A DNA stretch of 64,000 bases, taken from Bacteroidota bacterium. Lineage in GTDB: Bacteria > Bacteroidota > Bacteroidia > Chitinophagales > Chitinophagaceae. Shown in pieces: positions 45,271 through 54,852 of the stretch (position 1 is the first letter of the stretch; each line of letters starts with the position of its first letter). The notes under the pieces are model-generated. The model was not told the DNA's origin and did no database searches. It saw nothing but the letters and a program-made list of their open reading frames with translations. The translations under genes were made by a program, and so were the position numbers. Location of the stretch: assembly GCA_018268105.1 (NCBI GenBank), contig JAFDXG010000146.1, forward strand, positions 21,516 through 85,515, written 5' to 3'.

Positions 45271-47487
45271 CTATGAACTTTTATAGGCTTCTGAATATTT
45301 ATCTACCACAGCAATATTACCTGTTGGGGTAAGTTTACAGGCGCTCACTTTAAACTCCGGGATTTTAGATATAGGATCCAAATGTCCGCTGGTGAGTTGA
45401 TTGGCAGATTTCTTCCCCGGCCAATGATAAGGAATGAATACTGTATCCTCACGTATGGTTTCTACAATATTGGCGGGAAAGACAGCTTCACCTCTTTTGG
45501 TGGTTACAATTACTTCTTCGTCTTGTTGAATACCATACTGAGCGGCAAGGGTTGGATGAATTTCCAATAAGGGCTGGGCAAACTGCTGTACTAATTTTCC
45601 TATTCTCCTGGTTTGTGAACCGCTGAGATATTGCGACACTACTCTTCCTGTGGTTAATATTACCGGGTACTCATCATCTACGGGGTCTTTACTGGGGTGA
45701 TATTCGACTGCATTAAAATGTGCTTTTCCGTCAGGAGTTTTAAATTTTTTGTCTTCCCAAAGTCGGGGGGTACCGGGGTGGTCAAGATCAGGGCAGGGCC
45801 AAAACACGCCCATGTTTTTTTCAATTTTTTCGTAAGTAATGCCATAATAATCGGCAGTACCGCCTTTGGAAGCTACCCGCAATTCATTAAATATCTCCTC
45901 ACTGTTTTTATAAGGAAATTTATCTCCCGCACCAAGACGTTGGGCAATTTCAATAAGGATCTCAGTATCAGGCCGGGCATTGTCGGGTGGATTAACTGCC
46001 TTCCTTATACGCACTACTCTGCCTTCTGCTGTTGTTACGGTTCCTTCTTCTTCTTCATGCAGCGAACCCGGAAAAACAATATTGGCATGTCTTAATGTTT
46101 CGCTCAAAAAGAAATCTATTCCTGCATAAAATTCAAGTTTCTCCAATGCTTCTCTTACGTAATTATTGTTGGGTAAAGATATCAGCGGATTGAAACAGAT
46201 GGAAAGCAGCCCTTTGATTTCTCCGCGGTGTATAGCTTCAATAATTTCATAAGCAGAGAGTCCTTTGCCTGGCATGTCTTTTTCATCTATACCCCAAACC
46301 TGTGAAATATATTTACGGTGCTCTGGGTTTTCAATATCCCGGTTGCCGGGTAATTGATCGCATTTATGTCCATGTTCTCTTCCGCCCTGTCCGTTACCTT
46401 GTCCGGTGATAGTGCCATAGCCACAATAAGGCCTGCCTATTCTTCCGGAAGCCAATACGATGTTTATACAACTCAAAACATTTTCAACGCCCTTGGTATG
46501 GTGTTCTATTCCCCTGGCATGTAATAAAAATGACGTGGAAGCTTTGCCCCATAGTTTGGCTGTCGCTTCAATTTTTTCTTTTTTTGTTCCGGTAATTTCT
46601 TCGGCCCATTCCAGTGAATAATCTTTCACAGCATCCTTAGCGGCTTCAAAGCCGGAAGTATAATTATTTATAAAATCATGATCCAGCATGTCGTGCTGCA
46701 CCATATAATTTAAGATAGCGCCAAACAGGGCTGAATCAGTGCCAGGCCGTATATCGAGGTGTATATCTGCAGTACGTGCAAGTGGAATTACACGGGGATC
46801 TACAACGATAAGTTTAGCGCCATTATCTCTTGCCCGCCAAATCCAATGGGTAAGCGTTGGAAAAGTTTCAGACACATTGGCGCCGGTAACAATAATCACC
46901 TCTGCTTTTTCTAGATCGGTATAATTATTTGAAGTACGGTCTAATCCGAATGCTTTTTTATTGCCTGCACCTGCAGAAACCATACAAAGCCGGCCATTAT
47001 AATCCAGGTTTTTTGTTTTGAGCGCTACTCTCGCAAATTTGCCCACCATGTAAGATTTTTCGTTGGTTAGCGAAACACCGGAGAGCATGGCAAATGCATC
47101 ATTGCCATATTGAGACTGTATCCTTTTAATTTCCAAAATAGTTTTTTCCATCGCCTGATCCCAGGAAACAGGTTCAAAGCCGACACCGGGTTTGCTCAAT
47201 ATCGGAGTTGTCAGCCTGTCGTGATGATTGTTTTGCATATAGCGCAATACCCCCTTTGGACAAAGTCTTCCTTCGTTGAAGGGAAATTCCATCCAGGGTT
47301 CAAAACCAACAACTTTATTATTTTTTGCCAGTAGTTTAATTCCGCATTGCATTCCACAAAAACAACAATGAGTCTCCACAATGGTATCTGGTTCGTCTCT
47401 GCCGGGAAGCCCTTCTCTATCGGGCATGTGAAGTGATGGTCCAAACTTTGCAATAATTTCTTCAGCATCTATTGGTAACCTGGCCAT
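45271..47487 (-). CDS. Molybdopterin oxidoreductase, nitrate-reductase/formate-dehydrogenase type
   Basis: A 738-residue catalytic subunit with an N-terminal [4Fe-4S] site ([12 protein letters not shown] and GRLCPKG), then [18 protein letters not shown], where the Cys in LCM is the likely Mo ligand. The [20 protein letters not shown] and [13 protein letters not shown] blocks resemble NasA/NapA-type nitrate reductases. The molydop-binding domain ([19 protein letters not shown]) is at the C-terminal end. There is no Tat signal, so it should be cytoplasmic. Nitrate reduction is the best guess from these blocks, but formate or another oxyanion cannot be excluded. Confidence 0.88.
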   Translation of the reverse strand: MARLPIDAEEIIAKFGPSLHMPDREGLPGRDEPDTIVETHCCFCGMQCGIKLLAKNNKVVGFEPWMEFPFNEGRLCPKGVLRYMQNNHHDRLTTPILSKPGVGFEPVSWDQAMEKTILEIKRIQSQYGNDAFAMLSGVSLTNEKSYMVGKFARVALKTKNLDYNGRLCMVSAGAGNKKAFGLDRTSNNYTDLEKAEVIIVTGANVSETFPTLTHWIWRARDNGAKLIVVDPRVIPLARTADIHLDIRPGTDSALFGAILNYMVQHDMLDHDFINNYTSGFEAAKDAVKDYSLEWAEEITGTKKEKIEATAKLWGKASTSFLLHARGIEHHTKGVENVLSCINIVLASGRIGRPYCGYGTITGQGNGQGGREHGHKCDQLPGNRDIENPEHRKYISQVWGIDEKDMPGKGLSAYEIIEAIHRGEIKGLLSICFNPLISLPNNNYVREALEKLEFYAGIDFFLSETLRHANIVFPGSLHEEEEGTVTTAEGRVVRIRKAVNPPDNARPDTEILIEIAQRLGAGDKFPYKNSEEIFNELRVASKGGTADYYGITYEKIEKNMGVFWPCPDLDHPGTPRLWEDKKFKTPDGKAHFNAVEYHPSKDPVDDEYPVILTTGRVVSQYLSGSQTRRIGKLVQQFAQPLLEIHPTLAAQYGIQQDEEVIVTTKRGEAVFPANIVETIREDTVFIPYHWPGKKSANQLTSGHLDPISKIPEFKVSACKLTPTGNIAVVDKYSEAYKSS

Positions 47488-47572
47488 ATTTTTTATTTTA
47501 TCAAAAATTTATTTTTTGTTTTGCATCTTTACCTGAGAACTTTTCCCTGTTGCAGTTAAATGATAAGAAAGC

Positions 47573-48637
47573 TTATCCAAAAAACTTACCGGCCTCCTGC
47601 CTTGCTTTTAAGTGTGCATTGGCTAGCATATCTCTTTTACCTTCAGGGCTGTATTCTAAAAAAGAATCTCCTTTTTCATTTCTGAAATTAAATCCCAGTG
47701 CCCTGGTAATAAGTTGTAAATCGGCTATATGTAACTGGGTAGTATAGGGTTTGCCTGTTTGTTTGCATATCTGCATACCTTTTCTTTTGCCCACTTCCTT
47801 GTAAATATGGGCGCCTATTTGTGCCGGTCTTTGTATGATATGAAAAAATTTTCCAAAAGGCATCCACACTAAAAATATAATTACAAAAAATGCGTGGGTT
47901 ACTGCCATAAATTCATAAGCCTTCCCATGCATAAATTCGTAATCGAGTGTAAGCCCAAGTCCTGTAATGGAAACCAGGATAAGCAGCAGGAGCGGTAATA
48001 TATCCCCTTCAAATGTTTGTATGGCTATAAGCCCCGGCTCTTTCAATCTTTTTTGCAGAAAATAACTTGCCCCGATAATTACTAAAATTGAACACCAGTT
48101 GAGCGCCCCGAAGATCATGAAACCGATTATGGATTTAACCGGGAAATTTAATACTGCAAAACCAAAAAAATGAGCAGTGTAAATATCTGTTGCATTAGGA
48201 TCTAAACCTGTAGCAGGTACTAAAGTAAAATGTATCCAGCCAAAGGTTAATGGAAATGTAATGGCAAAAGCAAGAGAGCATCCTATAGCCATCAGCAGAT
48301 GAGCGGCTCCTTTTTTCTTTCCTCTTTTCAATATAAAACTCTGTAGCATGATGTTTTTGACAAAATCTTTTATTGAATACCAGGAGAAATGAAAGAACTC
48401 TTTTGAAAATAAAACTTTAAAACTCCTGTTTACATAAATCCAGGTTGGGGGACGCTGTATCCATACTGTGTAGCGATAAACAATCCCAAAAATAGCAAAG
48501 AGGGTTCCGAAAAGATAGGCCACCAGGGCAGCATCATAGTTTTGTAAACTTCTTGACCCGATAAAGACCAGTATTATTGTCAAAATCGTTACGATGGTAG
48601 CTGTAATGAATGCTTTGATATCAATAAGTTTTTTCAT
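47573..48637 (-). CDS. Cytochrome b-type membrane subunit (NarI-like)
   Basis: A 354-residue protein with about seven hydrophobic segments. Late in the sequence THAFFVIIFLVWMPFGKFFHI places two histidines about 18 residues apart, as heme b ligands in NarI/HdrE-type quinol dehydrogenases, with earlier candidates in AHLLMAIG, FGWIHF and TAHFFGF. A soluble tail of about 75 residues follows the last helix. It is the first gene of the operon (47573 to 48637 on the minus strand) and would take electrons from quinol. I see no NarK-like transporter. Confidence 0.72.
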   Translation of the reverse strand: MKKLIDIKAFITATIVTILTIILVFIGSRSLQNYDAALVAYLFGTLFAIFGIVYRYTVWIQRPPTWIYVNRSFKVLFSKEFFHFSWYSIKDFVKNIMLQSFILKRGKKKGAAHLLMAIGCSLAFAITFPLTFGWIHFTLVPATGLDPNATDIYTAHFFGFAVLNFPVKSIIGFMIFGALNWCSILVIIGASYFLQKRLKEPGLIAIQTFEGDILPLLLLILVSITGLGLTLDYEFMHGKAYEFMAVTHAFFVIIFLVWMPFGKFFHIIQRPAQIGAHIYKEVGKRKGMQICKQTGKPYTTQLHIADLQLITRALGFNFRNEKGDSFLEYSPEGKRDMLANAHLKARQEAGKFFG

Positions 48638-48770
48638 TTGTACATTTTTCTGCTTGGGAATGCTGCTTCAAAATTACCACAATTACATCCCAAACTTAGG
48701 TAGTTTTTTTGAGGCGAAATGAAATAAAATTAAGGTTAAAGAATTAGTTTTACCGGAAAGACACTTCTTC

Positions 48771-49844
48771 ATGAATGTTTTCTTCAGTAGTATAAAAAAA
48801 GAAATTGCCAACCTTTTTCCAAGCTACTTTGCATTGGTAATGGCTTCCGGAATTGTTTCTATTGCGGCCAACTTGTTACACATGATTTTCATTGCTAAAA
48901 TGCTTTTTTATTTTAATGTAGTTGCCTATTGCATTTTATGTGTGATGTTAGTTTGCAGGCTTTTGTTTTACTTTCAAAATTTTTCAAATGATTTTTCTAC
49001 ACATGCTAAAAGTCCGGGCTTCCTCACCATCGTAGCCGGCACCAATGTACTCGGCAGCCAGTTCATTATCATACAACAGAACTATTTTTTTGCTTCTATT
49101 TTGTTTTACTTTGGATTTATACTCTGGTTTATTCTTATCTATTCCTTTTTTATTATGATAACGGTGCGAAAAGGGAAACCTACTCTTGAACAGGGAATGA
49201 ACGGAATTTGGCTGTTGATGGTGGTTTCCACACAATCCATTTCAGTACTTGGCGCACAGTTGGTGAATCATCTTCCATTTTCAAAAGAAGTAACTCTCTT
49301 TGCATCCCTGATACTTTTTTTGATAGGTTGTATGTTATATATCATTATCATCACCCTGATTTTTTACCGCCTTACATTTTTCGAAATACGGGCGGAAGAA
49401 TTTGCTCCCCCTTACTGGATAAATATGGGGGCGGTTGCCATCACCACACTTGCCGGGTCTGTACTTATGCTTAATGCCAGTCATTGGGATTTTTTATTTT
49501 CACTCAATAATTTTCTCAAAGGGTTTACGCTGTTATTCTGGGCTTTTGGTACCTGGTGGATACCTGTTATTGTAATACTTGGCATCTGGCGGCACTTCTA
49601 CAAACTTTTCCCACTTGACTATCATCCACAATACTGGGGTATGGTGTTTCCCCTGGGTATGTACACTGTTTGTACTTACCGGCTTGCCCAGGCTACCGGT
49701 ATCCGGCTATTATATACCATTCCTTCTTTTTTTATTTATATCGCATTACTGGCCTGGACAATAGTTATTGGAGGATTGATATATAAAGTGGTAAATAATT
49801 ATTTACTGGAAACCAAAATCAGCAGAAAGATTAATAAAACTTGA
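48771..49844 (+). CDS. TehA/SLAC1 family anion channel
   Basis: A 357-residue protein with about ten transmembrane helices and the family opening [18 protein letters not shown]. Other family blocks are [36 protein letters not shown] and [16 protein letters not shown]. Bacterial TehA and plant SLAC1 conduct chloride and nitrate; other members transport dicarboxylates. It is transcribed divergently from the cytochrome b/molybdopterin operon, starting 134 bases from it, so a shared regulator and an anion role in that system are plausible. Confidence 0.85.
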   Translation: MNVFFSSIKKEIANLFPSYFALVMASGIVSIAANLLHMIFIAKMLFYFNVVAYCILCVMLVCRLLFYFQNFSNDFSTHAKSPGFLTIVAGTNVLGSQFIIIQQNYFFASILFYFGFILWFILIYSFFIMITVRKGKPTLEQGMNGIWLLMVVSTQSISVLGAQLVNHLPFSKEVTLFASLILFLIGCMLYIIIITLIFYRLTFFEIRAEEFAPPYWINMGAVAITTLAGSVLMLNASHWDFLFSLNNFLKGFTLLFWAFGTWWIPVIVILGIWRHFYKLFPLDYHPQYWGMVFPLGMYTVCTYRLAQATGIRLLYTIPSFFIYIALLAWTIVIGGLIYKVVNNYLLETKISRKINKT

Positions 49845-49963
49845 GTTAACCGGTTTGGGGAAAGAACCATTCATTAAGTTTTTTTATTTTATTCCTGAAC
49901 TATCGGGGAGTTCATTGCTCAGAATTTTCAATATTTTTAAATATTGGCCTTGGAAATAGGTAA

Positions 49964-50006
49964 TTAAAAAAATCCGACGCTAACAAAATTTGTTATGCGC
50001 CGGATT
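49964..50006 (-). terminator. Intrinsic terminator of the fasciclin gene
   Basis: AATCCGACGCTAACAAA and TTTGTTATGCGCCGGATT form a long near-perfect stem (49971-50006). On the minus strand it is followed by seven T residues, placed about 50 bases past the fasciclin stop codon. Confidence 0.7.
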
Positions 50007-50056
50007 AAGAATGGGAAAATTTAAGGATAACAATCAGGATAATAAGGAATCTTGAT

Positions 50057-50638
50057 TTATTTGGCAGGTGGTAGCAATACCGCATCAATAACATGAATAA
50101 TACCATTAGATGCCGGGATAGAAGCAATTATATTTGCCCCATTTACTGTAGTTTTCCCGTCTTTTACAGCAATGGTAATATTATCGCCATTCGCTTGTCC
50201 TAATGTTTGTCCGTCTTTAAACATATCCGGTTTTAAAACTCCTATATATACATGGTATTCCAGAATATTACGGAGAGCATCTTTTTTTGCAGGTGTCAAT
50301 AAATCGCTTAAAGTTGCAGCCGGCAATTTGTCGAATGCTGCATTGGTGGGTGCAAATACCGTAAATGGTCCGGCATTGGAAAGAGCATCTACATATTCTG
50401 CAGCTTTCAGGGCTTTTACAAGCGTAGTGTGATCGGCGCTGCCAGCGGCTATTTTTACTACATCTTTTTGTGAATCATTATCCTGCACTCCAGACTGGCC
50501 ACTCAGTTCAGTAGCTGTACTTGCCGGGGCGCTTTCTGTGTTAGTTGCCGTATCAGCAGGAGCGCTGTTGCATGCTATCCATAAAGAAGCTGCAGTGAGT
50601 AAAATTGCGAAAGACAGATAATTCCTTTTCATAATCAT
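50057..50638 (-). CDS. Fasciclin-domain lipoprotein
   Basis: A 193-residue exported lipoprotein: signal peptide with lipobox WIAC (Cys about 23), a Thr/Ala/Ser-rich linker (ADTATNTESAPASTATEL), then one fasciclin domain (about 60-192). H1 and H2 blocks read GPFTVFAPTNAAFDKLPAAT and NGIIHVIDAVLLPP. Such domains mediate adhesion or act as small binding modules in the periplasm or at the cell surface. It is a single transcription unit with a terminator. The actual partner is unknown. Confidence 0.9.
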   Translation of the reverse strand: MIMKRNYLSFAILLTAASLWIACNSAPADTATNTESAPASTATELSGQSGVQDNDSQKDVVKIAAGSADHTTLVKALKAAEYVDALSNAGPFTVFAPTNAAFDKLPAATLSDLLTPAKKDALRNILEYHVYIGVLKPDMFKDGQTLGQANGDNITIAVKDGKTTVNGANIIASIPASNGIIHVIDAVLLPPAK

Positions 50639-51378
50639 TTTGTTGTTACGTGATTGAGCAGTTTTTTATTGTGATGTTAGATTTACACCACTGCAAAATA
50701 AAATCTGTAAACTTTTGCAGGCTATGACGGTTGTCAATCCTTTTTAGAATATTGGTCATTCTGGGGGTTGTAATTTACCTCCCCCTGCTATTTGCTATAT
50801 TGCATGTGTGGAGGCTATAGGGTTATGGGAAAATAATGCAGCAAATATTGAAATATACCTTTGTCAGGGGTTATTTTCAAATTTTGAAGAGGAATTGCAT
50901 TCTTTTTAAATAGAGTTATTTGAGCCTCTGCTTCCTATTTATTTTGTGGCGGAAATTATATAAGCCCATTCAAAAAACGCAGATACAAAAACAAATCACA
51001 TCGAAGGTCCTCTGTGCAACTCTCAATGAAAGCTATTTCACAAAGAGCACAAAGGAGGCACAAAGAACACAGAGATAGTTTAAATCTTTGTGGTCACTGC
51101 GATCCACGTAAAGAACACTTAATTGAGAGAGGAGTTCCCAAAGTAGGGAAGTCTCTGCAGTTGAATCAGAGGGTTTTAAACATGATGGCTTCAGATATAT
51201 TTTGTTTTGAAACTACAGTATCAGTTTTTAAAGCAAAAAAGAAGTTGAATTGCTTTAACAGTTATAATGCGTTTGTTTCACTTATATACAGGAAGAAATT
51301 GAATTGCATCCCTAACCCTTGTGTTGTCACCATAATATTTAATTATTTTTATACATTGATATTTACAAATCGGAATAA
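50639..51378. other. Long noncoding region upstream of the MbnP gene
   Basis: No reading frame with family-like content is seen. It contains the promoter side of the fasciclin gene and a repeat tract (about 51040-51110) that recalls the one at 44545-44665. The AT-rich last 200 bases probably carry the promoter of the downstream MbnP-like gene. Confidence 0.5.
51040..51110. repeat. CACAAAG/ACAGAG-type intergenic repeat
   Basis: Contains TTCACAAAGAGCACAAAGGA, GGCACAAAGAACACAGAGA and CTTTGTGGTCACTGCG, a degenerate copy of the family at 44545-44665 (which has CACTGCG, CTTTGCGG and GGCACAAAG). Confidence 0.6.
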
Positions 51379-52128
51379 ATGAAATACCGTAAGTACATAT
51401 ATGTGAAACTGCTGTTTTTATTTGTTTTGGCAAAATGTGATCTTTATGCTCAACACACTTCCGGTAATCTGATTTTACAGTTTGAAAACAGGGTAGGGGA
51501 ACGGCTGGTAAATTTTGACAGTATATATGAAAATAGTCTGGGGGAGCAACTGAGGATAACTAAATTCCGTTATTATATTAGTAATATTAAACTTTCGGAT
51601 AGCACAATGGGCAAAAATTATAAATGTAGCAACCGGTATTTTCTTGTGGATGAAAATAAATTAGATTCAAAAACAATTTCACTTAAACTTCCACCCGGTC
51701 GTTACAATAAAATATCTTTTTTGCTTGGGGTTGACAGTTTGAGAAATGTGAGTGGAATACAAACCGGCGCCCTTGATCCGTTGAATGATATGTTCTGGAC
51801 ATGGAAAAGCGGATATGTGATGGCTAAACTGGAGGGGCGGTCACCATCATCCAGCTTGCAGCACCACTTGTTTGAATATCATATCGGTGGGTTTAGCGGT
51901 ATTTACAATGTTACAGGCAGGGTAATTCTGTCTTTACCCGCCGAGATTAATATTGTGCATGGTAAAGAATCGCGTATAGTTATATCAGCGGATATTGATA
52001 AATGGTTTTCTGCTGTTTACCGGTTATCAATATCAGATCATCCGGCTTGTACTGTTACCGGTCAGTTAGCCAAACAGTTTTCAGAAAACTATTTGCAAAT
52101 GTTCACAGTTCAATCCTTAACACCCTGA
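51379..52128 (+). CDS. MbnP-like copper-binding exported protein
   Basis: A 249-residue protein with a signal peptide (to about residue 25, ending LYAQ). Family blocks KFRYYISNIKLSDS, RYFLVDENK, KLPPGRYNKISFLLGVDS, DPLNDMFWTWKSGYVMAKLEG, and a His-containing SLQHHLFEYHIGG segment match the MbnP family. The FWTWKSGY region holds the tryptophan pair expected near the site that MbnH-type enzymes modify in characterised homologues. It is followed at once by a di-heme peroxidase gene, the pairing seen in methanobactin-related and other copper loci. Copper binding is inferred from the family. Confidence 0.82.
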   Translation: MKYRKYIYVKLLFLFVLAKCDLYAQHTSGNLILQFENRVGERLVNFDSIYENSLGEQLRITKFRYYISNIKLSDSTMGKNYKCSNRYFLVDENKLDSKTISLKLPPGRYNKISFLLGVDSLRNVSGIQTGALDPLNDMFWTWKSGYVMAKLEGRSPSSSLQHHLFEYHIGGFSGIYNVTGRVILSLPAEINIVHGKESRIVISADIDKWFSAVYRLSISDHPACTVTGQLAKQFSENYLQMFTVQSLTP

Positions 52129-53195
52129 TCAAAACATCACTCACCATATTATTCATTACAACAATTACAATATTGTTGGTTGCCCTGCAGCTCTCATTTA
52201 CATCAACTGATGATAAACCTCATCCGATGAAACAAAATATACCCGGGGAGTTTCCCAAACCGGTATATGATTTCAAAAATAATCCACTCACCAGGGAGGG
52301 CTTTGAATTAGGAAGGAAACTTTTTTACGATGGACGTTTATCGAAAGATGGTTATACTGCCTGTGCTTCCTGTCATCAGCAGTTTGCTGCATTTTCAGAT
52401 TTTCAGCATGTCTTCAGCCATGGTGTAAACAGCAGGTTTACCCGGCGCAATGCACCACCACTCTTTAACCTGGCATGGCAAAGCGAATTCCATTATGACG
52501 GAGGCATCAATCATATCGAACTTCAACCCCTTTCGCCAATGACAGGAAGGGATGAAATGGACAATACTATTGACAGCATCCTTGCAACTATCAGGGCTGA
52601 TGCCGTATACCGAAAAATGTTCAGGAGCACATTTGGTAACGACACAATTAATACGCAGCGCATGCTTTGGGCGCTGGCACAGTTTACCGGTAATATTGTT
52701 TCTGCAAATGCTAAGTATGATAAAATGAAAAAAGGTAAAGCAGTTTTCAATGATTGGGAACAACAGGGGTATATTATTTTCAAAGAGCGTTGTGCTGTTT
52801 GTCATACCGAACCCCTGTTTACAGACTTTAAATATCACAATATAGGGCTGGCTGTTGATACTTTTCTGAATGATTTCGGCAGAATGGTTATAACGAATGA
52901 TAAAAAAGATTCGCTTCTGTTCAAAACACCATCACTCAGAAATATTTCCCGTACTGATCCTTATATGCATGATGGGCGATACTGGGGGCTATCTACTGCT
53001 ATTAATCACTGGCAAACCTGCTCCCCATCTGATGCTACTGCAGATTCGCTTATTGTGAACGGGAAACCATTGGAAAAAATGGAAGTAAAATATCTTGTAT
53101 CCTTTCTGCATACCCTGCTGGATTCGTCCCTCCTGAGAGATCCCATGCTTGCAGACCCGGTTCCCGGAAATATGATACATGGGCCGGTGCAATGA
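52125..53195 (+). CDS. Di-heme cytochrome c peroxidase / MbnH-like
   Basis: About 356 residues with two CxxCH heme motifs (CASCH and CAVCH). Other signatures are FELGRKLFYDGRLSKDG, RNAPPLFNLAWQSEFHYDGG and FKTPSLRNISRTDPYMHDGR, which are typical of MauG/CcpA/MbnH-type proteins. The N-terminal helix IKTSLTILFITTITILLVAL is an export signal or anchor. No ATG stands at its head: the nearest are 52002 (deep inside the MbnP gene) and 52227 (after the signal). A CTG at 52125 overlaps the MbnP stop as CTGA, and I take it as the likely start. It would oxidise the MbnP protein or reduce peroxide. Confidence 0.85.
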   Translation: MIKTSLTILFITTITILLVALQLSFTSTDDKPHPMKQNIPGEFPKPVYDFKNNPLTREGFELGRKLFYDGRLSKDGYTACASCHQQFAAFSDFQHVFSHGVNSRFTRRNAPPLFNLAWQSEFHYDGGINHIELQPLSPMTGRDEMDNTIDSILATIRADAVYRKMFRSTFGNDTINTQRMLWALAQFTGNIVSANAKYDKMKKGKAVFNDWEQQGYIIFKERCAVCHTEPLFTDFKYHNIGLAVDTFLNDFGRMVITNDKKDSLLFKTPSLRNISRTDPYMHDGRYWGLSTAINHWQTCSPSDATADSLIVNGKPLEKMEVKYLVSFLHTLLDSSLLRDPMLADPVPGNMIHGPVQ

Positions 53196-53249
53196 ATTTC
53201 ATTTATTCAACATTTCTTGTTAATTTAAAATCATGAAAAAATAAAAGAT

Positions 53250-53702
53250 ATGCAGATGAAAAAGATTTCTATGGCGCTGGTGAGCTTTTTTTTTATGTGC
53301 GGGCTATACGCACAGGAACCGGTAGAATGGGCATTTTTTACAAAAAAGCTTAACGACGGCGCTTATGAAATTCATCTTGCTGCAACGATAGACAAAGGAT
53401 GGTTTATATGTTCGCAGTTTTCTTCAAAACATGGTCTTGCACCTACTGAAATAAAAATTTCTGAAACCGGCAATGCCAAATTATCGGGCAGATTTGATGA
53501 AATAGGCGTACTGCAGAAAAGAAAGATTGCAGATAATAATGCCCGTCTGCAGGTTTTTGAAAACCAGGTGGAATTTGTTCAGAAGGCATCAGTTCCCGAT
53601 CTCCAGAAAGGAAATGTAAAAGGGACTATTAGCTTTGTTGCTTCAGATGGCGTTCACACCCTTCCTGGTAAAACGGTTAAATTCACTTTGGTGTTGAATT
53701 AA
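53250..53702 (+). CDS. DsbD N-terminal-domain-like exported protein
   Basis: A 150-residue protein: signal peptide (about 1-22, ending LYAQ), then a single beta-sandwich domain (EPVEWAFFTKKLNDGAYEI, HLAATIDKGWFICSQFSS, GKTVKFTLVLN). This matches the DsbD alpha / DsbC-interacting N-terminal domain found in Bacteroidota, usually fused to a membrane thiol transporter. Here it stands alone, and only one cysteine is present in the mature part, where functional DsbD alpha has a pair. A redox role is therefore doubtful; binding of a metal or a partner is possible. It is in line with the MbnP/peroxidase genes, 54 bases after them. Confidence 0.72.
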   Translation: MQMKKISMALVSFFFMCGLYAQEPVEWAFFTKKLNDGAYEIHLAATIDKGWFICSQFSSKHGLAPTEIKISETGNAKLSGRFDEIGVLQKRKIADNNARLQVFENQVEFVQKASVPDLQKGNVKGTISFVASDGVHTLPGKTVKFTLVLN

Positions 53703-53783
53703 ATAGTAAGGTCAATATATTGTTTTCGGATGAATGCTATTTTTGAAAATTCGGATTTGATTCATAACTGAATTTGTATTTAG

Positions 53784-54248
53784 ATGTATGTATTCGTATT
53801 GACTTTACATTCGCTTGTTCGTTGGATGGTACTTTTTAATTTATTTTTTGCACTATACCGTGCTTATTATGGCTGGTTTTCCAAAAAACAATTTTCCCGT
53901 TTTGATAAATTTATAATATCCTCAGTGCTAACTGTTGTGCATCTTCAGTTTATCTTAGGGCTTTGGCTTTATTTTATCAGCCCGGTTGCCCGTTATTTTA
54001 TGCATAATTTCAAAGAGGCAATTCATCAAAGAGATTTCAGGTTTTTTGGAATGGAACATTTAGTAATGATGCTGCTGGCTGTTTCTATAATCACTATCGG
54101 CTCAGTAAAATCAAAGCGCAAAGCAACAGATATTGAAAAGTATAAAACAATGGCATTTTGGTTTACGGCGGGTCTGTTGATAATACTTTCCTCTATTCCC
54201 TGGCCTTTTTCCCCGTTTACGAGCCGGCCATATTTCAGGTTGTTTTAG
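53784..54248 (+). CDS. Small four-helix membrane protein (cytochrome b-like)
   Basis: A 154-residue protein with four hydrophobic helices (about 2-22, 44-66, 90-107, 123-142). Histidines at LHSLVRWM, VVHLQFIL and MEHLVMMLL could ligate heme. Bacteroidota databases often name this type cytochrome B, but I do not recognise a firm family from sequence alone. It lies last in the plus-strand MbnP group, which suggests a membrane electron-transfer or copper-related role. Confidence 0.6.
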   Translation: MYVFVLTLHSLVRWMVLFNLFFALYRAYYGWFSKKQFSRFDKFIISSVLTVVHLQFILGLWLYFISPVARYFMHNFKEAIHQRDFRFFGMEHLVMMLLAVSIITIGSVKSKRKATDIEKYKTMAFWFTAGLLIILSSIPWPFSPFTSRPYFRLF

Positions 54249-54852
54249 AATGTTGCGCTTCTCGCATTTCAGGGTTTTCGCGATATTAGTATTCTTAAAA
54301 TAAATAGAGCTTGTTGTTAAACTGCTCATATATTCATACTTTGTACGAATGCACGAATGCGTCTGCGGCGCGTTTGTGCATTACATTCGTGTAATTGTAC
54401 TTTGTATCTAAAAACTGCAAACTTTTTGAAAAAATTCTTACCATACCCTTGCAGCAGAGTTATTTTCAGATCAAATCCTAAATAGAAATAGCACACAATT
54501 CTATTACAATTATTTACGAATCTCTTCTAAATATTCGTGCATTCGTGGCTTTGTTGTATCCGTACAATCGGTACTCTTTCAGACGGATGGAATTAGAAGG
54601 GATCTACCCCTTTTCACAAATTTATGAAGTATCGCTTGTTATTCAGCAAGCTCTAAATAAAAGCAAAGAGGATACTTCAAATAATTTGAATCAGACTTTA
54701 ACGATCAAAGAATGATCTAAAGGTAGTGTGTTCAATTACTGCCGGCAGATGAAGCTGCTCTTTAAGTGCAGATGTCAACAAAGTGAAAGTAATTACATTA
54801 AGCCATCAGGAGTTTGTACCTGATATTGAACATCACATCCTGTGCGGATGAT
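54249..54852. other. Noncoding interval with an inverted-repeat element
   Basis: No gene is seen. It holds the inverted-repeat element at 54341-54568. The rest (54570-54850) is AT-rich and shows no recognisable feature except the 3' side of the large cargo gene. Confidence 0.55.
54341..54568. repeat. MITE-like inverted-repeat element
   Basis: TTGTACGAAT (54341-54350) and ATCCGTACAA (54559-54568) are near-perfect terminal inverted repeats (9 of 10). Inside them ACGAATGCACGAAT (54345-54358) recurs inverted as ATTCGTGCATTCGT (54534-54547). The element is about 228 bases, AT-rich, and has no reading frame. Confidence 0.6.

Noticed and set aside
51014..51382. Plus-strand frame of 122 codons before the MbnP gene
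   Set aside because: Its first third is the CACAAAG repeat tract, and the rest has no family-like content.
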